17,272 bases of DNA from Bacteroidota bacterium (GTDB lineage: Bacteria; Bacteroidota; Bacteroidia; Bacteroidales; Prolixibacteraceae). Of this stretch, positions 1 through 7,235 are shown piece after piece; position 1 is the first letter of the stretch, and every line of letters starts with the position of its first letter. The DNA is taken from NCBI GenBank assembly GCA_030691295.1, contig JAUYEQ010000400.1:1-17272 (forward strand). The letters are read 5' to 3'. The position numbers and the translations under genes are program-made. The notes under the pieces were generated by a model, which saw nothing but the letters and a program-made list of their open reading frames with translations, was not told where the DNA came from and did no database searches.

Positions 1-330
1 GCAGGAAACGAACACGCACTCGCCATCCGGTCAAACGGAACGGTAACTGGATGGGGTAATGGAACTGGCGGTGCGATAGATGCCCCGTCACATGTGCGTT
101 TTAATGCGGTCGCAGCAGGCTGGGGATTCAGCATCGGCCTCTCGACCAACGGGACGTTATGGGGTTGGGGGAATCCGGTTAAACACCCACTTGCGACTGA
201 GGGATGGACATTTGCCACTCAAGGTTGGACGCGCTACAACAACTCCGATTATTTCTATATACCTGACAAACGCTTCGAATCGATCGCTGCCGCCGCGTTC
301 CATATCATGGCGATCACGCAAGGCAGCTAA
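1..330 (+). CDS. RCC1-repeat protein, C-terminal fragment (5' end outside window)
   Basis: The reading frame is open from base 1 to the TAA at 328-330, so only the last 109 residues of a longer protein are visible. It shows tandem RCC1-like (regulator of chromosome condensation, beta-propeller) units: G-N-E-H-A-L-A-I then S-N-G-T-V-T-G-W-G-N, next W-G-F-S-I-G-L then T-N-G-T-L-W-G-W-G-N, and a last half unit, A-A-A-F-H-I-M-A-I, just before the stop. In bacteria such proteins are usually large secreted or surface proteins of unknown binding partner. No type IX sorting domain follows the repeats. By hand count about 167 of the first 300 bases are G or C (about 56%), against about 40% in neighbouring genes, which suggests recent transfer or a foreign segment. 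An internal ATG at 94 lies inside a repeat and is not a likely start. The repeat assignment is fairly safe; function is unknown. Confidence 0.75.
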   Translation, partial: AGNEHALAIRSNGTVTGWGNGTGGAIDAPSHVRFNAVAAGWGFSIGLSTNGTLWGWGNPVKHPLATEGWTFATQGWTRYNNSDYFYIPDKRFESIAAAAFHIMAITQGS

Positions 331-449
331 TTGGTTCGCTACTTCAAAGCTCGATAAAAGCAGAGACCAATACTGGAAATATATTTATACTCAAAATCAA
401 AATCAAATAAAATTTAATAAGTGTTTATTAATCTAAAAATCTAACAATC

Positions 450-1814
450 ATGAAAAAAAAATTAACACTTTATGGTAGCACTTTAATTGTGCTGTTCGCA
501 ATGTACGCCTGCGACAAAAAAGAATTGGATCAGATAACCGACTTCGGTGAGCTCAAACGTGCAAATAATGGTATGATAAAATCATACAACAATGCCACGG
601 TTTTAAAATGGGATGAAGCTTTAAGTATGGCCATTGATAATAAAATGCCAGCTCCTGCCGAATCGAGAATTTATGCAATGGTTACTTTGGCAATGCATGA
701 CGCATTGAACAACGTTGTTCCCAAATATGAAACCTATGCCCTTGATAACAGTTGGAATGACGGAAAAGAAGTTTCGAAAAAAACCATTTATTCAGTTGCT
801 GATGCAGCAGTGGCGCAAGCGGCACATGATGTATTGGTAGCTTTATATCCAAATTCGAAACAAAACGCCGATGATCTTTTGGCTTCCGGTCTGTCCGAAA
901 TTGAAGATACTGAATTGAAGGACAGTGGAATTCAAATTGGTAAAGATGCTGCTCAGGCAATACTGGCAAAAAGGCAGAATGATGTTTTACCTAAATTTGA
1001 GACTTATCCGCAGGGAACGGAGCCTGGTCAATACAGATCAACAATGCCTTTTAAATTTGCTACTCCTGCCTGGCCTGCAAATGCTGTCTATGCGCCGTCC
1101 TGGGGAGATACTGACCCATTTGGCATATTATCAGGTGATCAGTTTCGTCCGGAACCTCCCTATGACATTAATTCTCCGGAATATACTGCGGATTACAATG
1201 AAGTAAAAAGTTTTGGAAGCAATGCAAGTACAATTAGAACTCAGGACCAAACAAATATGGGTGTATTTTTAACGGATAATATGCCGAGCATGATGAATAG
1301 GGTTGCAAGAGTAATGGCTGTTCAGGAGAATCTGAATGGCTGGGAGACTGCACGGCTACTTGCATTGATACAGATGACCGCGGCAGATGCACTTATTAGC
1401 ACGTTTGACGGAATCTATTATTACAGTTTTTGGAGACCCATTACTGCGATCCAGGAAGGTGACAACGATGGAAATAATGATACAGCACGAGATGCTGCCT
1501 GGGTTCCTTTACAAAGTGCCAGGGCAACACCACCATTGCCATCTTATCCTTCAAGTTATGCGGCAGCGGGAAGTGCGGGTGCAGAAGTGTTTAAAATGTA
1601 CTTTGGGAAGGATGATATATCATTTACCGTTGGGAGTTATTCTTTGCCAAATACAGAAAGAAGCTATGCAAGTTTTTCACAACTTGCAGAGGAAATGGCT
1701 GTTTCCAGAATTTATGCAGGCCATAGTTTTCGAAATGACAATGTTCAAGGAGAAAAGATGGGGAGGGAACTGGCAAGATTTGTATATGACAATAATTTAA
1801 GCGAGTTGAAATAA
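450..1814 (+). CDS. Lipoprotein of the PAP2 / vanadium-dependent haloperoxidase superfamily, active-site residues replaced
   Basis: The 454-residue protein starts with a lipoprotein signal (hydrophobic stretch, then F-A-M-Y-A-C, Cys at about residue 21), so it is probably anchored in an envelope membrane facing away from the cytoplasm. The family is recognised from M-H-D-A-L-N-N near residue 78, F-W-R-P-I-T-A-I at 327-334, P-P-L-P-S-Y-P-S-S-Y ending at 370 and S-R-I-Y-A-G-H-S-F from 419. In active members these are K-x6-R-P, P-S-G-H and S-R-x5-H-x3-D, which bind vanadate or phosphate. Here the first Lys is Ile322, the PSGH His is Tyr370, and the third-motif His position is Ser426 with a His one residue earlier; Arg329, Arg420 and Asp430 remain. 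The fold is therefore supported but haloperoxidase or phosphatase activity is doubtful. The start follows an AT-rich leader with no Shine-Dalgarno. The gene stands alone and converges on the LytTR regulator across a hairpin. Confidence 0.8.
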   Translation: MKKKLTLYGSTLIVLFAMYACDKKELDQITDFGELKRANNGMIKSYNNATVLKWDEALSMAIDNKMPAPAESRIYAMVTLAMHDALNNVVPKYETYALDNSWNDGKEVSKKTIYSVADAAVAQAAHDVLVALYPNSKQNADDLLASGLSEIEDTELKDSGIQIGKDAAQAILAKRQNDVLPKFETYPQGTEPGQYRSTMPFKFATPAWPANAVYAPSWGDTDPFGILSGDQFRPEPPYDINSPEYTADYNEVKSFGSNASTIRTQDQTNMGVFLTDNMPSMMNRVARVMAVQENLNGWETARLLALIQMTAADALISTFDGIYYYSFWRPITAIQEGDNDGNNDTARDAAWVPLQSARATPPLPSYPSSYAAAGSAGAEVFKMYFGKDDISFTVGSYSLPNTERSYASFSQLAEEMAVSRIYAGHSFRNDNVQGEKMGRELARFVYDNNLSELK

Positions 1815-1833
1815 GGTTATAATCTACAAATTC

Positions 1834-1870
1834 TAAAATCCGGCTTAGACTCAACTCTTGCCGGATTTTA
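1834..1870. terminator. Hairpin between converging genes, likely bidirectional terminator
   Basis: A perfect 11-bp inverted repeat (TAAAATCCGGC at 1834-1844, GCCGGATTTTA at 1860-1870) encloses a 15-base loop. It sits 20 bases after the stop of the haloperoxidase relative and about 43 bases beyond the stop of the LytTR regulator on the other strand. The A/T-rich outer ends of the stem supply short U runs in both directions, although no long U tract follows. Confidence 0.6.
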
Positions 1871-1912
1871 CTTATGTTGAATTCTATCGGGTTACTCTCA
1901 AAAGACAGGTAA

Positions 1913-2647
1913 CTAATTTAATAGATGGTCTTCATTTGGACGAATTGAGTTGTTGCATGTCAACTTTTTAAACACATCGGGATAACTTTTGCCAATAGGT
2001 ATCTCAGTTTTTCCAATTTCCACATCATTATTGGTAACGGCAGTCACTTTTTTTATAGACACAATGTATGATCGGTGAATTCGCAGGAACAACTTCTGAG
2101 GCAACATATTTTCAACACTGCCAATAGCATACTTCACTTTCAGATTGTCATCACTTTGCCTGTGAATTACGCTATAATCCTTGAAACTCTCAATGTACGT
2201 AATGTCCTTTAAAAATACTTTCACCATTTTACGGTCTGCCCGAAAATATACAAATCCAGGGGTGTTGATATTCGTATCTTCTGTTTCTACATTATTGACG
2301 TGACAAAACTTATTGACGGCTTTTAAAAAACGTTCAAATGACACGGGTTTTAACAAATAGTCGATGGCATCCAATTCAAATGCTTCGAAGGCATAATCCC
2401 TATGGGCAGTTGTGAAAATTACTTTCGGGGGATTCTGAATAGTCTTCAGTAATTGTGTTCCCATTAATTTCGGCATGTTGATGTCAAGAAACATGAGATC
2501 AATCTTTTGTTTATTCAAAATATCAATCGCCTGAAAGGCATTGTTGCAAGTTCCAACGATTTCCAGATATTCTAAAGCCTCAGCATAGCTTTTAAGAATT
2601 TTAATCGCCGGTGGTTCATCATCCACGATTATGCATTTATATTTCAT
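1913..2647 (-). CDS. LytTR-family response regulator
   Basis: This 244-residue cytoplasmic regulator has an N-terminal receiver domain (about 1-120) and a C-terminal LytTR DNA-binding domain (about 130-235). The receiver shows acidic D9-D10, the phosphoacceptor D55 in F-L-D-I-N-M-P, T79/T80 and K100 in L-L-K-P-V, so all phosphorylation residues are present. The LytTR part begins near F-V-Y-F-R-A-D-R-K and contains the typical I-T-Y-I-E-S pattern and R-I-H-R-S-Y. LytTR domains bind direct repeats in promoters through a beta-rich fold. The gene lies 79 bases downstream of the LytS-type kinase on the same strand, the usual arrangement for a cognate pair. The regulon cannot be deduced; no obvious effector gene is co-transcribed. 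Confidence 0.92.
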   Translation of the reverse strand: MKYKCIIVDDEPPAIKILKSYAEALEYLEIVGTCNNAFQAIDILNKQKIDLMFLDINMPKLMGTQLLKTIQNPPKVIFTTAHRDYAFEAFELDAIDYLLKPVSFERFLKAVNKFCHVNNVETEDTNINTPGFVYFRADRKMVKVFLKDITYIESFKDYSVIHRQSDDNLKVKYAIGSVENMLPQKLFLRIHRSYIVSIKKVTAVTNNDVEIGKTEIPIGKSYPDVFKKLTCNNSIRPNEDHLLN

Positions 2648-2726
2648 CTTTTCTAAATTTTAGGCAGAACTTTTTTTGTCATTCAGTTGCTTAAATCAGG
2701 TTGAAATATTACAAGTGTTTAAACCA

Positions 2727-3821
2727 CTAAGGTAATGTCGAAACACCTTTCAGTGTTGTCAATATTTCCGTTTCTGCATATTTTTCTTCCAGCTTTTCAA
2801 GTGTAACCTCGAGATTGACAACAAAAAAGTCTTCCAACCTTTTCGCCTCAAAACTGTGTTTGTTTTTGTACAATAGTTCGAGTCGTCTTTTAACATTCAG
2901 CAGACCAAGGCCACCAGGTTTTGATTGTTCTTCATCTTCATCAGTTTCAACACTATTCACCAATTTGAAGTACATTACTGAACCTTCCATGGAAAGGTTC
3001 AGGCTTAGCCAACATTGATCCAGTTGTTTACTGGTTCCGTGTTTAAAGGCATTTTCCACGAATGGAAGCAGCAGAAAAGGTGCAATCTGATAATTCTCAA
3101 CATCTCCTGTAACTGTGACCGACATGTCAAACCGGTCGCCATAACGCAGCTCTTCCAGTGTTATATAACTTCGCAACAGTTTAATTTCCTTTGTCAACGG
3201 GATTTTCGGAGCATTACTCTCATAAATCATAAAACGCAGAAGTTCCGAAAGTTTCATTACAATTTCCGGACATTTGGGAGATGCTTCAAGGGAGTGAGAG
3301 TATAAATTATTTAACGTATTAAATAAAAAATGAGGATGAAGCTGTGCTTTTAATAACTGTAATTCCACAGCGGTTTTCTGTCTCTCAACTTCAAAGGTTT
3401 GTTGTTTTTGTTCGTACCAATATAGAAATAACCTAATAGAAAGTGTAATGCCTCCGACATGCAAAAAGGGCAAAACATTTCTACCTTCAGATAATGTCAT
3501 ACCTTTAAAAGTTTTGGAATCGTCTAAAGAAAGTTGTGCTATAATCGTATATAAAATGCAAATAGCCAGAACAATGAATAAACCGATAAAAAATGATAAA
3601 AATTTTCTGGTGAGTAAGTATCTGGGTACCAGTATGTACGATAAGGAATACGCCATAAGAAAAAAACCAGGCAAATAGAACGAGGCATTAATAAAAGATC
3701 TTACAGGGTTTGTTTTTAAGCCAAAACCCCACGCAAAATAAGTTACAATGATTATCCAAAACAACAGATGCAGCAGAATTGTGTTTGTCAATGAGCCCCA
3801 ATCTAAACGCTTGGTTTTCAT
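2727..3821 (-). CDS. LytS/YehU-type membrane sensor histidine kinase
   Basis: The 364-residue protein has about four membrane segments in its first 135 residues (roughly 14-32, 45-65, 75-97 and 115-135), then a short coiled linker and the His_kinase domain of the LytS class. The phosphoacceptor is H164 in H-P-H-F-L-F-N-T-L-N. The ATPase N-box is L-P-F-V-E-N-A-F-K-H-G with N257, and the G-box is G-G-L-G-L-L-N-V near 303-310. There is no separate periplasmic sensor domain, so any signal is probably sensed in or near the membrane. It should phosphorylate the LytTR regulator encoded just downstream. The ATG at 3821 is preceded by an AT-rich leader without a clear Shine-Dalgarno. A C-terminal extension of about 25 residues after the kinase core is unremarkable. 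Confidence 0.92.
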   Translation of the reverse strand: MKTKRLDWGSLTNTILLHLLFWIIIVTYFAWGFGLKTNPVRSFINASFYLPGFFLMAYSLSYILVPRYLLTRKFLSFFIGLFIVLAICILYTIIAQLSLDDSKTFKGMTLSEGRNVLPFLHVGGITLSIRLFLYWYEQKQQTFEVERQKTAVELQLLKAQLHPHFLFNTLNNLYSHSLEASPKCPEIVMKLSELLRFMIYESNAPKIPLTKEIKLLRSYITLEELRYGDRFDMSVTVTGDVENYQIAPFLLLPFVENAFKHGTSKQLDQCWLSLNLSMEGSVMYFKLVNSVETDEDEEQSKPGGLGLLNVKRRLELLYKNKHSFEAKRLEDFFVVNLEVTLEKLEEKYAETEILTTLKGVSTLP

Positions 3822-3892
3822 AGTCTAATTTTAAACTAAATTTAGAGAAAAATTCTGAATTTTATAAAGATGCCATCGCATTTAATTGTATC

Positions 3893-3925
3893 GATTATCA
3901 GGCATTGTTTTGGTTCCTGATTATC
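3893..3925 (-). terminator. Weak hairpin downstream of the wbqC-like gene
   Basis: GATTATCAGG at 3893-3902 and CCTGATTATC at 3916-3925 can form a 10-bp stem with one mismatch and a 13-base loop, starting 8 bases past the last gene of the dapB operon. The two arms also carry GATTATC as a direct repeat. There is no U tract on the minus strand beyond it, so it may be a processing hairpin or chance. Confidence 0.3.
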
Positions 3926-3932
3926 CCCCTAT

Positions 3933-4577
3933 TTATTTCTGAAAGCAATCAGTCAGTATAGTATATGCCGATGGTCCTTCGTTAAAGAGTAAATCCAGAA
4001 TACTCAAATCAGGTACGAACCCGAATTTTTCGGAAAATACCTGTGTGTAAGGTTGGGCTTTAAATTGGGGATCGACTGTGTTCCGGTGTGCTTTTGGGCT
4101 GATCTTCTCCCTGAAATTCGTGCAACAATCCGGTATTTGTTCGAATGCTTCAGTAAGGATTAATCCAGTTGGTATTTCGAGAATTTCGAGAATTGCTTCG
4201 CTAATTTGCTGATTGAAATCGAACAGAAATACTGATTTTTTTCGGAAAAAAGGTTCCAGATCATCGGCATAATATTCAAAGAAAGGGGAGGAGTTGTAGG
4301 CTGAAAAAATGGTTCGCCAATGGTTTCGCTGCCATTCTTCGTCGTAAGCAACGCGCAAATCCTTGATTTTTATTTTTTGTTCGCGACCTTTTTCAACTGG
4401 AACGATAAGTGAGATGGGTCCATTGGCCCCCAGTATGACTGTCCGGTTGCGATAAGTCTGTTTGATGAAATGTTCGTGCTGCTCAATGTAAATTTCGGGA
4501 TAAACTGCCAGTTTCGAAAAATACCTGACAGGTGCAAAATAGGCGGTACTCAGAAGTATTCCAGTATATTCTGTCAT
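3933..4577 (-). CDS. WbqC-like family protein
   Basis: The 214-residue soluble protein matches the WbqC-like family: an N-terminal L-L-S-T-A-Y-F-A-P-V-R-Y-F with the family's P-x-x-Y/W-F pattern, then I-E-Q-H-E-H-F-I-K-Q-T-Y-R-N-R, a central W-Q-R-N-H-W-R-T-I-F-S-A-Y, and F-F-E-Y-Y. The family takes its name from O-antigen gene clusters, but its reaction is not established, so no function is assigned. It is the last gene of a minus-strand operon and starts 2 bases after the stop of the LapA-like gene, so it is almost certainly co-transcribed, possibly translationally coupled. Its place directly behind signal peptidase I hints at an envelope-related role; that is inference. Length is close to what I would expect for the family. 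Confidence 0.8.
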   Translation of the reverse strand: MTEYTGILLSTAYFAPVRYFSKLAVYPEIYIEQHEHFIKQTYRNRTVILGANGPISLIVPVEKGREQKIKIKDLRVAYDEEWQRNHWRTIFSAYNSSPFFEYYADDLEPFFRKKSVFLFDFNQQISEAILEILEIPTGLILTEAFEQIPDCCTNFREKISPKAHRNTVDPQFKAQPYTQVFSEKFGFVPDLSILDLLFNEGPSAYTILTDCFQK

Positions 4578-4579
4578 GA

Positions 4580-4906
4580 TTATTCGTTGAAAAATCCGCC
4601 TTTGTAGTCACTTCCCATTTTAATTCCTTCAGAAGTTATATCGTCATCTTTGTCGGCAACAGCATGGTCATTTTCAAGTTCATTGATTACTTTTTTCAAT
4701 TCTCGCTTTAACTTCATTATTCGCGGAAGTTGCATCATCAATGCCAACAAAAATCCGAAAATCAATCCAACAATCAGCACCAACACCAAAGGAACATCAA
4801 TTATCTCCCAGTGGAAAAAGCGAATGTTGATCAGTAAGTGGTTCTGAATGGTGAAGATGATCAGAAGAGCCGATAGAATAAAGAATACAATTACTTTACC
4901 TGACAT
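4580..4906 (-). CDS. LapA-domain (DUF1049-like) small inner-membrane protein
   Basis: The 108-residue protein has two hydrophobic segments (about 4-22 and 37-60) separated by a short polar loop with I-Q-N-H-L-L-I-N-I-R-F-F, followed by a basic, coiled-coil-prone stretch (L-K-R-E-L-K-K-V-I-N-E-L) and an acidic tail. This is the layout of the LapA domain, which in Escherichia coli works with LapB in controlling lipopolysaccharide synthesis. Whether that role holds in Bacteroidota is not known. It starts 9 bases after the lepB stop and ends 2 bases before the wbqC-like start, so it is a middle gene of the operon. An equally fair description is a two-helix membrane protein of unknown function. 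Confidence 0.7.
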   Translation of the reverse strand: MSGKVIVFFILSALLIIFTIQNHLLINIRFFHWEIIDVPLVLVLIVGLIFGFLLALMMQLPRIMKLKRELKKVINELENDHAVADKDDDITSEGIKMGSDYKGGFFNE

Positions 4907-4915
4907 GCTTGTTTT

Positions 4916-6256
4916 TTAATGCACAAATGAGAACAATCTGCTCCAGCGAACTTTGTTATAAAATGGCTGATCTTTGTCCATCGAAAGCCAGATGAATACC
5001 GCTTTTCCGACAATATGGTCTTCAGGAACAAATCCCCAGTAACGCGAATCGGCTGAGTTATGGCGGTTGTCGCCCATCATCCAGTAATAGTCCATTTTAA
5101 AGGTATAGCTGTCGGCAACTGCGCCGTTAATGTAGATGGTGCTATCTGTTACTTTAAGGTCGTTGGCTTCATACAAGTCGATGATACGCTCGTAAAGAGG
5201 CAGGTTATCAATTGTTAATTTTACGGTCTGCCCTTTCTTTGGAATTTCCAGAGGACCAAAATTGTCAACATTCCAAGGGTATTTGTTGCTGTAAGGGAAA
5301 ATATTTTGGTCCCAGTTTGCAGCAGGAAGTAAAGTTCTTTGAACCGAAGTTACATTTTTCATTGCCTTCAGTTTTTCTTCATTTTCCTGAGTCAATGGGA
5401 AAAAATATTGCGTGTTGGAAGCCATGTGGCGATCGTCTTCCGCAATTTTCATTTCATCAAGCATGCGTTTGTTGATCCCAGTTCCATCGGTTGTTACAAC
5501 ATTGTCGTACTGCATTCCGGGGAAATGTTTCTGCTCTTTTCCATTAACGAAAAGTCGTCCGTTCTTGTATTCCAGAACGTCGCCGGCAATACCTACGCAA
5601 CGTTTAATGTAGTTTTCGCGCTTGTCAACCGGGCGGGCGATAATTTCACCGAAAGTTTCTTTTTCCTGCCATACACGTTCGCGTCCGTAGCTCCGCACCA
5701 ACTGGTAATAGCTTTGGTTCTGAACATTCACTGCGACAGTATCTCCTTCAGGAAAATTGAAAACTACCACATCGTTGTTTTTTACTTTTCCAAAACCTGC
5801 AATACGTTTGTAAGGTTTTTTAATCCACTCAACATACGATTTTTGCGTTTTCGACAATGGCATCGTATGATGCACAAATGGAAACGACAGCGGTGTGTTG
5901 GGCAGTTTTGGTCCATAGGAAGTTTTGCTTACAAACAGGTAATCGCCGATGAGCATCGATTTTTCCATCGAAGATGTAGGAATCGTGTATGCTTCGATAA
6001 AAAACATGCGGATGAAGGTTGCTGCGATCACCGCAAAAATAATAGCATCGACCCATTCTACCACTTTTGTTTGTTTGCCATCCGGCGCGTTTTTCTTTTT
6101 CCAGAAAGACCAGTGTACTTTCTTGGTAATATACATGTCGAAAATAACGGCAAGGCCAATCAGCCACCAGAAATTTTGCAGCCAAAGCACCCATAATAAG
6201 TAAATAAGTCCGGCAACGGCAAATTTGAACCATTTATTGGTTAATAATTCTTTCAT
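4916..6256 (-). CDS. lepB: Signal peptidase I
   Basis: This membrane serine protease removes signal peptides from exported proteins on the outer face of the cytoplasmic membrane. Hydrophobic segments lie at about 11-40 and 70-88, and the catalytic domain follows. Box B reads I-P-T-S-S-M with catalytic Ser96. Box D reads Y-I-K-R-C-V-G-I-A-G-D with the general base Lys218. Box E reads G-D-N-R-H-N-S-A-D-S-R-Y-W-G at about 395-408. At 446 residues it is longer than the 324-residue E. coli enzyme; much of the excess lies between Box D and Box E (about 226-390), as is common in Bacteroidota. It follows dapB by 14 bases and precedes the LapA-like gene by 9, so it is in the dapB operon. All catalytic residues are intact. 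Confidence 0.96.
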   Translation of the reverse strand: MKELLTNKWFKFAVAGLIYLLWVLWLQNFWWLIGLAVIFDMYITKKVHWSFWKKKNAPDGKQTKVVEWVDAIIFAVIAATFIRMFFIEAYTIPTSSMEKSMLIGDYLFVSKTSYGPKLPNTPLSFPFVHHTMPLSKTQKSYVEWIKKPYKRIAGFGKVKNNDVVVFNFPEGDTVAVNVQNQSYYQLVRSYGRERVWQEKETFGEIIARPVDKRENYIKRCVGIAGDVLEYKNGRLFVNGKEQKHFPGMQYDNVVTTDGTGINKRMLDEMKIAEDDRHMASNTQYFFPLTQENEEKLKAMKNVTSVQRTLLPAANWDQNIFPYSNKYPWNVDNFGPLEIPKKGQTVKLTIDNLPLYERIIDLYEANDLKVTDSTIYINGAVADSYTFKMDYYWMMGDNRHNSADSRYWGFVPEDHIVGKAVFIWLSMDKDQPFYNKVRWSRLFSFVH

Positions 6257-6270
6257 TTTTATCGTGAATT

Positions 6271-6987
6271 TTAAATGTTTAGCAAATCATTCATGGTTAA
6301 AACGCCCTTTTTCCCGTGCGAAAATTCGGCAGCTAAAACAGCTCCGAAGGCCAGGCCTTTCCGGTTTTTTACGCAGTGCGTAATTTCAATATAGTCCACT
6401 TCCGAATCGTATTTAATGATATGGGTTCCCGGAACTTCACCAATACGTTCAGAAATAATTCCGATTTCAGCAGCGTTTTCAGTTTCCTGATTTACCCATT
6501 TGGTTTTCGATGGAATATTTTCAATGATTCCTTCAGCCAAAGTAATGGCGGTACCACTGGGTGCATCCAGTTTGTGGGTATGATGAATTTCGGTCATTTC
6601 AATTTTATATTCATCGAAGTTGGCCATCAATGCTGCCAGTTTTTTATTCAACGAAAAGAAAATATTCACTCCCAGACTGAAATTGGAGGCATAGAAAAAT
6701 GTTCCGTTCAGCTTTTCGCAATTTTCGAGAACTTCCGGTTTGCGATCGAGCCAGCCTGTTGTTCCAGAAACCACTGGGATTCCGGCTTCGAAACAAAGCT
6801 TGTAGTTATTTACTGCTAAAGTAGGAATGGTAAATTCGATGGCTACATCTGCTTTTTGAAGGTTCCGGATGGTAAGGTCTTCCGGATTGGTAATGTCAAT
6901 TTTCAATACTATTTCGTGTCCCCGGTCAACTGCGATTTTTTCAATCTCTTTGCCCATTTTCCCATAACCGATTAATGCAATCTTCAT
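6271..6987 (-). CDS. dapB: 4-hydroxy-tetrahydrodipicolinate reductase
   Basis: DapB reduces 4-hydroxy-tetrahydrodipicolinate with NAD(P)H in the lysine and meso-diaminopimelate pathway, which also feeds peptidoglycan. The 238 residues begin with the dinucleotide-binding G-Y-G-K-M-G at 7-12. G-T-T-G-W follows at 75-79 and N-F-S-L-G-V-N at 102-108. The signature E-I-H-H-T-H-K-L-D-A-P-S-G-T-A starts at 133, with catalytic His135 and Lys139. The length is slightly short of the roughly 270-residue E. coli enzyme, as is common in this phylum. It is the first gene of the operon dapB, lepB, lapA-like, wbqC-like. A TAnnTTTG box lies 28 bases upstream, and an inverted repeat overlaps the expected -33 position. 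Confidence 0.96.
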   Translation of the reverse strand: MKIALIGYGKMGKEIEKIAVDRGHEIVLKIDITNPEDLTIRNLQKADVAIEFTIPTLAVNNYKLCFEAGIPVVSGTTGWLDRKPEVLENCEKLNGTFFYASNFSLGVNIFFSLNKKLAALMANFDEYKIEMTEIHHTHKLDAPSGTAITLAEGIIENIPSKTKWVNQETENAAEIGIISERIGEVPGTHIIKYDSEVDYIEITHCVKNRKGLAFGAVLAAEFSHGKKGVLTMNDLLNI

Positions 6988-7014
6988 CTGTGAGTATTCT
7001 TAAATTTTGGTCAG

Positions 7015-7022
7015 CAAAGATA
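7015..7022 (-). promoter_or_regulatory. Candidate -7 box for the dapB operon
   Basis: The minus strand reads TATCTTTG, an exact match to the Bacteroidota -7 consensus TAnnTTTG, 28 bases upstream of the dapB ATG. The matching -33 TTTG is not evident; that position falls in the left arm of the inverted repeat at 7036-7070. Confidence 0.45.
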
Positions 7023-7035
7023 TAAAATCAACCCT

Positions 7036-7070
7036 AATATAGAGATACCTGCTGAAGTAATCTCTATATT
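7036..7070. repeat. Perfect 11-bp inverted repeat between dapB and the HAD gene
   Basis: AATATAGAGAT (7036-7046) and ATCTCTATATT (7060-7070) are exact reverse complements around a 13-base spacer. The repeat lies 14 bases upstream of the predicted dapB -7 box, so the left arm covers the expected -33 region. It could be an operator for a dimeric regulator or an RNA hairpin. It is not placed like a terminator, since the flanking genes are divergent. Confidence 0.5.
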
Positions 7071-7139
7071 TCGGCCAGCGCACTTTGTTTGAAGATAAAA
7101 GTCAAAATTGAGGCTTTTTTGTTCCTTTTAAATTGAGCT

Positions 7140-7168
7140 TTTGTCTTAAACTTTTATCAGTAAATTTG
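7140..7168 (+). promoter_or_regulatory. Candidate promoter of the HAD phosphatase gene
   Basis: TAAATTTG at 7161-7168 matches the TAnnTTTG -7 consensus, and TTTG at 7140-7143 stands 17 bases upstream as a possible -33 element. This would give a leader of about 60 bases before the ATG at 7236. Confidence 0.4.
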
Positions 7169-7235
7169 AAGCCTATGCGTTGGCTTTTCCAACAAATCAA
7201 GCTATACGTCTGTTGTTTTCTAAAATTGAAACAAA

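Noticed and set aside
80..436. 118-residue plus-strand frame overlapping the RCC1 fragment
   Set aside because: It lies in another frame over the RCC1 repeats, has no family features and ends in low-complexity AT-rich sequence.
5339..6196. 285-residue plus-strand frame opposite lepB
   Set aside because: It is a long antisense frame over an unmistakable signal peptidase; its composition (many Phe, His, Arg) is typical of a reverse-frame shadow.
4916..6256. Long segment in LepB between Box D and Box E as a novel domain
   Set aside because: Longer signal peptidases with an expanded segment here are common in Bacteroidota, and no separate domain motif is visible.
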